From the NCBI GenBank assembly GCA_934464615.1, contig CAKSKA010000005.1, positions 51,345 through 115,344 on the forward strand: 64,000 bases of DNA. Direction: 5' to 3'. This stretch comes from an uncultured Eubacteriales bacterium. GTDB lineage: Bacteria; Bacillota; Clostridia; Oscillospirales; Acutalibacteraceae. How positions within the stretch are numbered: position 1 is the first letter of the stretch; each line of letters begins with the position of its first letter. Of this stretch, positions 34,691 to 42,783 are shown in pieces. The notes under the pieces are model-generated. The model ran no database searches, was not told the origin of the DNA, and worked only from the letters and a program-made list of their open reading frames with translations. The translations under genes were made by a program, and so were the position numbers.

Positions 34691-35635
34691 TTATCCTACT
34701 ATACCTACTCTGTCAATACTCTTAATAAACTGCTTCTGCAAAATGCAGTACATAATAAGCGGCGGCAGAATAACCAACAGACACGCAGCCATAAGTATAC
34801 CTACGTTTGCCGGATTGAAAAGGTCGCCGGCACCGCCGAAGTTGCTGAGTGCCACGGACAGCGGATAGTTCTTTGATAAAAACATTGTTGCGATATAAGT
34901 ATCGTTCCAGTGCCATATTACACTGAATATTGTAACCGTAAGGAAGATAACGCCCGATGACGGAACAACTATTGTAAGGAATGTTTTTACCGGACCTGCA
35001 CCGTCAATGGATGCAGCTTCCTCCAATTCCTTAGGCAAACCTTTGAAGAACTGAACATACATATATATAAACAATCCTGCTTTAAGGCCGACACCGAGAA
35101 TTGACGGAATGTAGAAAGCCAGCGGCGTGTTAAGCAAATTAGGACGCAGATCCACGCCTGTCAGCTTGTTAACAAGGCCGAGTATTCCGAATATATCCAT
35201 AAATCTGATGCTCGTCATCTGCGGAACCATAATCATACTGGACGGCACAAGTATTGTAATTATAAGGATAAACATAAGAACTTTCTTTTCCTTAAATTCA
35301 AATCTTGCAAGTCCGTATGCCGCAATCGAACAGGAAACAACTTCAATAAGTGCGCTTACAACCTCAATAACTACGGTATTAAGGAAAGCTTTGGGATAAT
35401 CCAATGACTCCCATGCCCTTTTAATATTGTTGGTTGAAAAGTTCTTGGGCACCCAAATAACCGTTGTATCGTAAAAGTCCTGCGGCGCTTTAACCGTCAT
35501 TGAAATCATATAAAGCAACGGGTATAAAAGTATGTAGCTTATTGAAAGCAGGAATACCCAACGAACTATAGGTATTATTACTTTAAGTGCTGCTGCGCGG
35601 GCTTTGCGGGCAGTAAGGCTTGATTTATAATTCAT
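34691..35635 (-). CDS. Sugar ABC transporter permease (MalG type), second pair
   Basis: A 314-residue carbohydrate permease with six hydrophobic segments and the ATPase-contacting EAA loop LEEAASIDGAGPVKTFLTIVVP. It has a basic N-terminus (SLTARKARAAALK) and an aaggagggg RBS. It pairs with the next gene upstream to form the membrane channel. No ATP-binding subunit is encoded anywhere in the locus, so a shared MsmK/UgpC-type ATPase from elsewhere is expected. Confidence 0.92.
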   Translation of the reverse strand: MNYKSSLTARKARAAALKVIIPIVRWVFLLSISYILLYPLLYMISMTVKAPQDFYDTTVIWVPKNFSTNNIKRAWESLDYPKAFLNTVVIEVVSALIEVVSCSIAAYGLARFEFKEKKVLMFILIITILVPSSMIMVPQMTSIRFMDIFGILGLVNKLTGVDLRPNLLNTPLAFYIPSILGVGLKAGLFIYMYVQFFKGLPKELEEAASIDGAGPVKTFLTIVVPSSGVIFLTVTIFSVIWHWNDTYIATMFLSKNYPLSVALSNFGGAGDLFNPANVGILMAACLLVILPPLIMYCILQKQFIKSIDRVGIVG

Positions 35636-35650
35636 CGTTACTCCCCTCCT

Positions 35651-36553
35651 TTATGACCAACGCTTTAAGCACAGCTGATTGTAAATAAGCATTATAAGTG
35701 CCATAAGTCCGCCTATTACAAGGAAATAGAACCACAGCATAGCCGAGCTTTTATCGTAAGTTGCCTTTTGCATTAATTCAAATGCCGATTTCATTACGCC
35801 TCTGTTTTGTGTAATAAGGTCTATCATTGTATAAACCATTACAAGCAAAATTGTCGGTCCCAACATCGGTATTGTTATATACCAAAATTCTTCCCATTTA
35901 GAAGCGCCTTCAACGCGGGAAACTTCGTAAAGTTGATCCGGTATTGTTTGCAGACCTGCTATAAACAATACTATTTGAATACCGCATGACCACAGCAAAT
36001 TGAAAATATCGCCTATATAGCCGGATACCAATTTGTTAATTTCGTCCGGCAGTCCGAGGTTGCCGAGTATTGCGTCAAAGTCTATCATACTGCCGTAGTT
36101 GCTTTCTCCGCCGGTGGAAGCCACAAGGCTTATTGTTATGTATTCGCTTGTCAGCCATTTCATAACAACGCCTGTTGCAATAATAACCGGCAGGAAGAAG
36201 ATTGCACGGGCAATAATTCTGCCTGCGAATTTCTGGTTGAGTATAATCGCTAATATAAGGCTCAACGCCAAAATAATCGGCAGCTCAACCGCAAAGCTGG
36301 AAATTACGTCCTTAAGGGTGTTTAAATAGTTCGGATCTTCGTTAATGATGAATTTGAACCATTTAAGTCCCACAAATTTTGTAACAAATCCGCTTTCGGA
36401 AAGCGATACATCGCTGAAAGCATACAAAATTGATTTAAATACCGGAATAAGGAAGAACAGTACCAAACCTATTTCCCACGGAAGAACGAACATTCTGCCG
36501 TAAAAGCTTTTTAACGATTCAACGCCTCTGCGGCGTTTTTTAAGTTTACTCAT
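35651..36553 (-). CDS. Sugar ABC transporter permease (MalF type), second pair
   Basis: A 300-residue permease. The start is the ATG at 36553, after a gggggg RBS. Six hydrophobic segments are visible with the EAA loop YEVSRVEGASKWEEFWYITIPMLGP. The N-terminal helix region FVLPWEIGLVLFFLIPVFKSILYAF is characteristic of MalF-like subunits in sugar importers. It is 15 bases upstream of its partner and directly follows the DUF5696 gene. Confidence 0.92.
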   Translation of the reverse strand: MSKLKKRRRGVESLKSFYGRMFVLPWEIGLVLFFLIPVFKSILYAFSDVSLSESGFVTKFVGLKWFKFIINEDPNYLNTLKDVISSFAVELPIILALSLILAIILNQKFAGRIIARAIFFLPVIIATGVVMKWLTSEYITISLVASTGGESNYGSMIDFDAILGNLGLPDEINKLVSGYIGDIFNLLWSCGIQIVLFIAGLQTIPDQLYEVSRVEGASKWEEFWYITIPMLGPTILLVMVYTMIDLITQNRGVMKSAFELMQKATYDKSSAMLWFYFLVIGGLMALIMLIYNQLCLKRWS

Positions 36554-36567
36554 ACTGCTCCCCCCTT

Positions 36568-38784
36568 TCACTTAACTATAAGGCAATCCATTGCCTTAAC
36601 GGTACCGGCTTCACCGGTATAATCACTGTTTGAATAGTTGACGTATATCTTTACGCCGTTAGAGAATGTCGTAAGTCTTACGTTATCTGCAAGTATCTCG
36701 TGATTTGCTATTGTTTGACCGCTTATTGCGTCATAGTAATCTTTATACTTGGTTGCAACATCTATAATGTTCTGCTTGTTGGACTCAAACACACCGCCGT
36801 ATAAGTTTTTGTGCGGGGAGAAGGTCAGCTCGCTGCAATATGTGTTGTAAACCGTAAACAGCATTGAGGAGCCTGTTTCAAGTGCCTGAAGTTCCTTCTT
36901 CTGCAGCGCTTCGCCTACGTTAACCGCCTCGCTGGTGATTTCAACCTTGCCCTTAAATACAATCTGATAAAACGGTACCGTTACCGTAAACACGTCGTAT
37001 TCCGAAGAATTAAGCGGTGTTTCGAATATGCAGTCCGCAACGGTTGCGGCGTAAAGGTTTGCGCCGTTTGCCGCAAAATTGTATCCCTTTTCTTTATACG
37101 GAGCAACTATTTCCTGTACCATCTTTCCGAAGTCCTTCTTCATATAGTACTTGTCGCTCTGATAATCCGAATAAGCCGTATCCGAAAGGGAGGCAAAACT
37201 TACGCCCGTAAGCGAATACTTATCAATTTTCTTTATCAGCTTTTGTCCTGCCTTTATAACGCCGTCACGCGCAAGCAAACGGAAACGGTCGTAAACTTTG
37301 GAATCCTGTGTTTGAACGGTTTTGCTTATATAATACTGATACGCAGCCTGCTTGTTTGCGGTTTGCGCCGTGTCAAACATTCCGAAATATCCGTTACCCG
37401 CCTTAGAGAAGGTCGTCATATTAAAGTCCATAAAGGCGTCTATACCGTTTTCGGTACAGTATTGCATAAGACTTGCTATTTCCTTTTTGGAGCCGAACGC
37501 ACTGCCCAGTTTAAAGCCGCCCGCAACCTGACCTACGTCAAGTCCCGTTGCGCCGAAACCGTACATCTGTACATTCGGTTTAACTCCCGTAACGGACAAC
37601 TCGTCAAGCATTTTGCTTACATCGGCATAAGTGGTAAGCGCTTTAAGTTTTGTATAGGGATAACCTATAAAGTTCTTTTCCTGCATAAGTCCGCCGGCAA
37701 TTTTAAGCGAATACGCATCCTCTTTAATATCGGTTGCTTTGTTATCGCCGTAAAGTACCTGCTGGTACTTCTTTGCCATTCCGACATAATCGGCTTCATC
37801 ATCGTACAAATCGTAAAAATCCACCGTAAATACAGTGCCCTTTACGCCGTTTTCGGCATAAATGCTGGTTTCGTCATAAGTAAGGTTACCCTTAATAGTG
37901 TTGTAGTCGTAACCGCGTACATAAAACTCGGTGGCTATACGGGAATATCCCGTAATGCTGTCGCCCGTTGTAAGTATAAGCGACGCCTGTTCCGCACCCG
38001 AAGATACAACACCCATTATTGCCTTATTTCCGTTCTTTGCGCCGAAAACAGGCAGATAAATGTTTTTATCGTTTGTCAGCTTTTCCTTAATTTTTCTTGC
38101 GGCATCCGGTCCGTAAACATCGGTGGAATACTCGTAAGACAGCAACGTGGGATCAGCCGTATCAATAAGTGTTCCGGTGCCGGACGGATAGAACAGGTAC
38201 GAATCCTCGGTGCCTGTTTTAACCGAGCAGAAGTACGGAGCCAACTTTATTGAATAAATATGGTTGTCGCTCTCAACAACTCTGTCCATATCAACAGATA
38301 TGCTGAAATGATCGTCCGCCAAAGTGTAATCTATCGGGATAATCGTGTTGATATCGTCAAAATAATAATCAACCGTAATGGTATTATCCTTTTTTGTCGC
38401 CGAAAAATTGTTGTCCTTAATACAGTGTGTATAACCGCGCACCGTGTCCGGCTCGCCGAGTTCAACGCTGTAATATTCAACTATAAGCGGAGATTCCAAA
38501 TAGTTTCTCATTCTTGCCGGTTTTTCGGCGCTGTTAAGGAAGTCCGACGGTGTTGTAGACCACTGTGTGCCGTTTTCCTTGTCCGTAAATACAACGCATT
38601 TGGACGTTGCATTCCATTCCATTTTATACTTGGAATTTTCGTAACCTTCGCCGTTTGCGAGTTTCGACGTACCTATAAGCTGTGAAGCGTCGATAGGCTC
38701 CGTCTTACTGCCGCAGCCCGCAAGAGTTACCACCGTAGCTGCACAAACAACAAACGACAATACTTTTAATACAATATTTTTCAT
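36568..38784 (-). CDS. DUF5696 lipoprotein
   Basis: A 738-residue lipoprotein (lipobox VTLAGC, Cys at about residue 24) that I place in the DUF5696 family. Proteins of this kind accompany multi-permease sugar ABC loci in Firmicutes. After an N-terminal beta-rich domain that opens MEWNATSKCVVFTDKENGTQW, the C-terminal half has a TIM-barrel-like pattern (GVKPNVQMYGFGATGLD, GIDAFMDFNM, GVSFASLSDTAYSDY), suggesting a glycoside hydrolase-like fold on the cell surface. The catalytic residues cannot be assigned by eye. It sits between a beta-propeller membrane protein and a permease in one operon. Confidence 0.75.
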   Translation of the reverse strand: MKNIVLKVLSFVVCAATVVTLAGCGSKTEPIDASQLIGTSKLANGEGYENSKYKMEWNATSKCVVFTDKENGTQWSTTPSDFLNSAEKPARMRNYLESPLIVEYYSVELGEPDTVRGYTHCIKDNNFSATKKDNTITVDYYFDDINTIIPIDYTLADDHFSISVDMDRVVESDNHIYSIKLAPYFCSVKTGTEDSYLFYPSGTGTLIDTADPTLLSYEYSTDVYGPDAARKIKEKLTNDKNIYLPVFGAKNGNKAIMGVVSSGAEQASLILTTGDSITGYSRIATEFYVRGYDYNTIKGNLTYDETSIYAENGVKGTVFTVDFYDLYDDEADYVGMAKKYQQVLYGDNKATDIKEDAYSLKIAGGLMQEKNFIGYPYTKLKALTTYADVSKMLDELSVTGVKPNVQMYGFGATGLDVGQVAGGFKLGSAFGSKKEIASLMQYCTENGIDAFMDFNMTTFSKAGNGYFGMFDTAQTANKQAAYQYYISKTVQTQDSKVYDRFRLLARDGVIKAGQKLIKKIDKYSLTGVSFASLSDTAYSDYQSDKYYMKKDFGKMVQEIVAPYKEKGYNFAANGANLYAATVADCIFETPLNSSEYDVFTVTVPFYQIVFKGKVEITSEAVNVGEALQKKELQALETGSSMLFTVYNTYCSELTFSPHKNLYGGVFESNKQNIIDVATKYKDYYDAISGQTIANHEILADNVRLTTFSNGVKIYVNYSNSDYTGEAGTVKAMDCLIVK

Positions 38785-38804
38785 TGTTTTTCCTCCTTGT
38801 GCAG

Positions 38805-40934
38805 TTATCGGTAAGCGGCTTCGAAGAATACAGTCTTAACAAAGTCGGCCGCCTGTTGCAGCAGTATAAATACAAGGAATACAAGGAATATTACAAGTAT
38901 CATTGCAATAACCGTAACAATTGTTGTAAATACAAATTTACCCAGTCCGTATTCCTGAATATTTATAAGTGCCATTACTATAAGAATTCCGGTGTAGATG
39001 TAGCAGATGTAATTAAGTATTGATATAAAGTTTGCTTCACTTAGTGTTAAAACATTTGAAAGTATATCGTAACCTATTGCCTGAATTATAAGCGGCATTA
39101 TTGAATAGCACACCGCAACATAAATTTGTTTAAGTTTACCTTTACCTTCAAACAGTACGCAAACCAACCAGTTTGCAACCACAAACAAAAGTACCAAACC
39201 GAAAGTCTGTGCAATCGCGTACCACGCATTTGCGGTTTCAATGCTTGTTTTGTTAAATATAAATCCGGAAGAATATCCGATTATTTTGAAAACGTACCAA
39301 ATTGCAAGCATTGCCGTGGCAATGGCAACCGAGCCGTTATCGTTGCGTTTTATTTCGTAAAACGTATCTGCCGGATGGAACATTGTTCCCAAAGCAATTT
39401 TCAGCTTTTTGTTCTTTATAAATGTTATGTTTCGCTTTTTCTTAAAGCGCAGCAGCAATACAAGCAGTACCACAACAAGTATTACGCCCACAAATATTAC
39501 CGTAAAGTTGCGGGACATAAATTGCTCTCTTACATACTCGTAAGCCTGCGAATATGTATTACGGTCATAACCGAGTTTCGCATACTCCATAGCTTCCTTG
39601 TACTTATCTTGTATAAGGCTTGCCTTTGCAAGTCCGCGATATGCGATTATGCTGTTTGTGTCAAGCTCCAGCACCTTTTCCCAAAGTTCCGCAGCCTGTA
39701 CATAGTCGCCGTTTATGGTAAGAGCCTGCGCCTGCTCAACCAATTTTCCGTAATCGTTGATTTTAAAGGAAATAATACCTTTTTTGGTATCGTCAATCGC
39801 ATATATCGTATCATTCATATACGCAATTGCAACTGCTTTACGGAATGTTCCGAGCTGATTTCCCGAAGTAACACCGCCGCCGATCGTCGTAAGCAGGTTA
39901 CACTCGGTATCGTATACATAAATTCTGCCGTAGGGAGCGTCAAGTACATATATGTAGTTGTTGTCATCAACCGCTATCGAGCAGACATTATGCTGTATAG
40001 GATAACCCTTTGTTTTTGAAGTATCGGTTGTTGCAAAGTAAACATCGCTCGAGTCGGAAGCAGTGTCCTTTGTTTTATCAACAAGTATATTCTTACCCGT
40101 CGGGTTAAGCCGCCTTACCGAGCCTTTGGCAGATGTGTTTGATGTTGTAACACCGGTACAGGTAAATATGTAACCGTCTGCGCCCAGCGTTAAGTCGATA
40201 AACGAATACGGCAACTTTTTACTGCTTTTTGAAAGCTTTGTATTGTTCATAAACAATATATCCCAAAGCTTGTTCATTGCCTCCAGCAAAGACGTACTTA
40301 CTACGTTTGCGCCGAAAAATCCCTTGAACTCAAACTCAGGAGAATACATTACCGCACCGTAGAACGAGCCGTCGCACAAAACGTAAATGTAACCCATGTT
40401 GTCTACAACTATTTTAATCGGATTGTAGTTTAACTCATCCGGCCACATTTCCGAATCCGGTTTTGTAAGGATTTGACTGACATTACCGTCAAGGTCGCTT
40501 ATTATAACTCGCGAATTTGAGGTGTCGCATATGTACAGCATATTACCGCGTATAAAAATACCCTTTGCACCGGCAAATGTAAGTTCATTGCCGCCGTAAT
40601 TAACAGAGGTTATTTCCCTTAACAGATTGTATTCTTCATCAATAACGGTGATTTTACCGAGGCCGGCATCAAGTATATAAATTTTTCCGTCTGCCGCGTA
40701 TATATCGGTAAGTTCCTTAAAATCCTCCGCACCGAGCTGCGCCGCCCTTACCATCGGCTGATCGTCAAACATCGGCCTTGTATAAACCATTCGCGTTGCC
40801 TGCGAACCGGTAAGCCACATTGTTGCGGGATCGTTGGCGGCATCGCCGTAATCCGCAGCAACAGCAGTCATACCAAAGGAACAAAGGCAAGCCACAACCA
40901 GCAATATTGCTAAAATGCGTGATATTTTTTTCAT
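38805..40934 (-). CDS. NHL-propeller / TPR / Yip1-domain membrane protein
   Basis: A 709-residue protein with an unusual combination of domains. A signal peptide (ending VAADY) precedes an extracellular six-bladed NHL-type beta-propeller (about residues 50-400; blades such as GKIYILDAGLGKITVIDEEYN and NYIYVLDAPYGRIYVYDTECN). A TPR pair (about 410-465), one membrane helix (about 485-505), and a Yip1-like domain with five helices (about 520-700) follow. Similar genes lie in sugar-ABC loci of Firmicutes, where they are labelled YIP1 family. A role as a surface sensor or assembly factor for the importer is inference. Confidence 0.8.
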   Translation of the reverse strand: MKKISRILAILLVVACLCSFGMTAVAADYGDAANDPATMWLTGSQATRMVYTRPMFDDQPMVRAAQLGAEDFKELTDIYAADGKIYILDAGLGKITVIDEEYNLLREITSVNYGGNELTFAGAKGIFIRGNMLYICDTSNSRVIISDLDGNVSQILTKPDSEMWPDELNYNPIKIVVDNMGYIYVLCDGSFYGAVMYSPEFEFKGFFGANVVSTSLLEAMNKLWDILFMNNTKLSKSSKKLPYSFIDLTLGADGYIFTCTGVTTSNTSAKGSVRRLNPTGKNILVDKTKDTASDSSDVYFATTDTSKTKGYPIQHNVCSIAVDDNNYIYVLDAPYGRIYVYDTECNLLTTIGGGVTSGNQLGTFRKAVAIAYMNDTIYAIDDTKKGIISFKINDYGKLVEQAQALTINGDYVQAAELWEKVLELDTNSIIAYRGLAKASLIQDKYKEAMEYAKLGYDRNTYSQAYEYVREQFMSRNFTVIFVGVILVVVLLVLLLRFKKKRNITFIKNKKLKIALGTMFHPADTFYEIKRNDNGSVAIATAMLAIWYVFKIIGYSSGFIFNKTSIETANAWYAIAQTFGLVLLFVVANWLVCVLFEGKGKLKQIYVAVCYSIMPLIIQAIGYDILSNVLTLSEANFISILNYICYIYTGILIVMALINIQEYGLGKFVFTTIVTVIAMILVIFLVFLVFILLQQAADFVKTVFFEAAYR

Positions 40935-40951
40935 AGCATTTACCCTTTCCT

Positions 40952-41848
40952 TTAGTCTTTCATACCCGCGTTACTCATCGTTTCCATAACGTTGCTTTGC
41001 GAAATAAGGTAAACGATTATAGGCGGAATCATCATTATAACTGTAGTAGCCATTGCGCTTCCCGATCTTGCAATACCTGCGTTGGTAATCTGTGACATTG
41101 CCGCAGGAAGTGTTTTAAGTGACTCTGTAAATATTGTGCTTAATGTCGATGTTGCCCACATATCTCTGAAAGCAAACAGCAACAGCGTAAGCCAAGCGGG
41201 TTTTACCATCGGCATAACGATTTTCCAGAAAATCAGCGGATATCCGGCACCGTCTATACGCGCCGCTTCCAGTACCGTTTCCTGTACCGAGCCGTCCATA
41301 TACTGTTTCATAAGGAATACACCCATTGCCGACGGAATGTGCGGAAGAATGTACACCCAATATGTATCGATAATGCCCATTTTTGAAAAGATTATGTACT
41401 GCGGTACACCGAGCGTCGTTCCGTTATAGAGAAGTGAGAACTGAACTATAAGGAAGATGACGCCTGCCCACTTCTTTTTGCTTTTGGAAAAGAAGAAAGC
41501 TGCCGCAGCCGCTGCCAATATGTGACACACGGTGCCTACAATTGTTATAAATACGCTGTTAAAAACGTATCTTGAAAGCGGAACCTGCAATTTGGAAAGT
41601 AAGCTCGGCAAAAGTGTGTAGTTTGCAATGGTAGGTCTTTTTACAAAAAATCTCGGCGGGAAAATAAGAATTTCGTCCAACGGTTTAAGCGATGTCGCCA
41701 CACTGTATATAAGCGGCAAAACGCAAACAAAACCGAACGCCAAAAGAATTATAACGAAAAGAGCGCTTACAAACTTGGAACGGGTATAGCGTTTATACTG
41801 CACTTCTCCGCCGCCGAAAAGTTTAAACTTTTTCAACTTTTTTAACAA
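40952..41848 (-). CDS. Sugar ABC transporter permease (MalG type), first pair
   Basis: A 298-residue permease with six hydrophobic segments and the EAA loop VLEAARIDGAGYPLIFWKIVMPMVKP. It starts with TTG at 41848 behind gggggaag. The N-terminus is basic and lies in the cytoplasm. It is the partner of the adjacent MalF-type gene, 14 bases away. Confidence 0.92.
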   Translation of the reverse strand: MLKKLKKFKLFGGGEVQYKRYTRSKFVSALFVIILLAFGFVCVLPLIYSVATSLKPLDEILIFPPRFFVKRPTIANYTLLPSLLSKLQVPLSRYVFNSVFITIVGTVCHILAAAAAAFFFSKSKKKWAGVIFLIVQFSLLYNGTTLGVPQYIIFSKMGIIDTYWVYILPHIPSAMGVFLMKQYMDGSVQETVLEAARIDGAGYPLIFWKIVMPMVKPAWLTLLLFAFRDMWATSTLSTIFTESLKTLPAAMSQITNAGIARSGSAMATTVIMMIPPIIVYLISQSNVMETMSNAGMKD

Positions 41849-41862
41849 TGCACTCTTCCCCC

Positions 41863-42783
41863 TTACTTACCGGTATTGCTGAGCAGTCTTGCAACAACTG
41901 TCCTGAATATTGCCATCATGCCGAACAGGAAGATTGAAATTGCCGCCGCATATCCCATTTCCATTCGCGTGTTGGCTATATCCGCCAAATACATTACTAT
42001 TGTATCCGCACAGTTGTTTACCGTGGGATAACCGCACATTGTGGTAATTACCGCACCTATCGAGAATGCTCCGGCAATCTGCATTACCGCACCGAACAAA
42101 AGGATTTCCTTCATCGAGGGCAATGTTATGTACCAAAGTTCCTGCCAGCGATTTCTTATACCGTCTATAGCGCCCGCCTCGTAAAGCGAGGGGTTTACAC
42201 TCTGAAGTCCGGCTATATCCGCAAGGAAGGACACGCCCATACTCGACCAAAGTGTTACACCTATAATAATAGGTACTATGTACGAAGGCTCTTTAAGCCA
42301 TTGCACCGGCTCGTTAAGCAGTCCCAAACTTAAAAGCAAACTGTTTACATAACCGTAAGCGTCTGCCGAAAAGGCGGTCTGCCATATAAAGTACGCGTTG
42401 CCGACAAGTGCCGGCGCGTAGAAAAGGAATGATAAAAAGCTGCGTACCGCAGGATTAAACTCATTGATAAACCACGCCAAAACGTAGGAAAGCAAGAATC
42501 CCGCAGGGGCGGTAACAACCGCAAATATAAGCGTATTTGTTGCTACTTTACCGAACATATCGTCGGTTACAAACATACGCAGGAAGTTGTCAAGCCCCAC
42601 AAACTTCGGGGATGACAGGGTGTCGTAAGAGCAAAAGCTCAAAACAAGTGAAGTAAGTATCGGCAAAATCGTCATAAGGAAAAAGAGGAGTAAGAACGGC
42701 AATGCCAAAACAAGCATCGACACTTCGCTGCCGCCAAACGATGACTTTGCTTTTTTAAGTTTCATTTTCTTTGCGTTAGTCAA
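41863..42783 (-). CDS. Sugar ABC transporter permease (MalF type), first pair
   Basis: A 306-residue permease with the EAA loop YEAGAIDGIRNRWQELWYITLPSM and six membrane segments. The best start is TTG at 42783, overlapping the last 8 bases of the upstream gene with gagagg 11 bases before; an ATG six codons later lacks an RBS. It is the second gene of the operon starting at 45661. Confidence 0.9.
   Translation of the reverse strand: MTNAKKMKLKKAKSSFGGSEVSMLVLALPFLLLFFLMTILPILTSLVLSFCSYDTLSSPKFVGLDNFLRMFVTDDMFGKVATNTLIFAVVTAPAGFLLSYVLAWFINEFNPAVRSFLSFLFYAPALVGNAYFIWQTAFSADAYGYVNSLLLSLGLLNEPVQWLKEPSYIVPIIIGVTLWSSMGVSFLADIAGLQSVNPSLYEAGAIDGIRNRWQELWYITLPSMKEILLFGAVMQIAGAFSIGAVITTMCGYPTVNNCADTIVMYLADIANTRMEMGYAAAISIFLFGMMAIFRTVVARLLSNTGK

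Noticed and set aside
37243..38253. Open frame of 336 codons on the plus strand
   Set aside because: It is antisense to the DUF5696 gene, has no RBS and shows no protein-like pattern.
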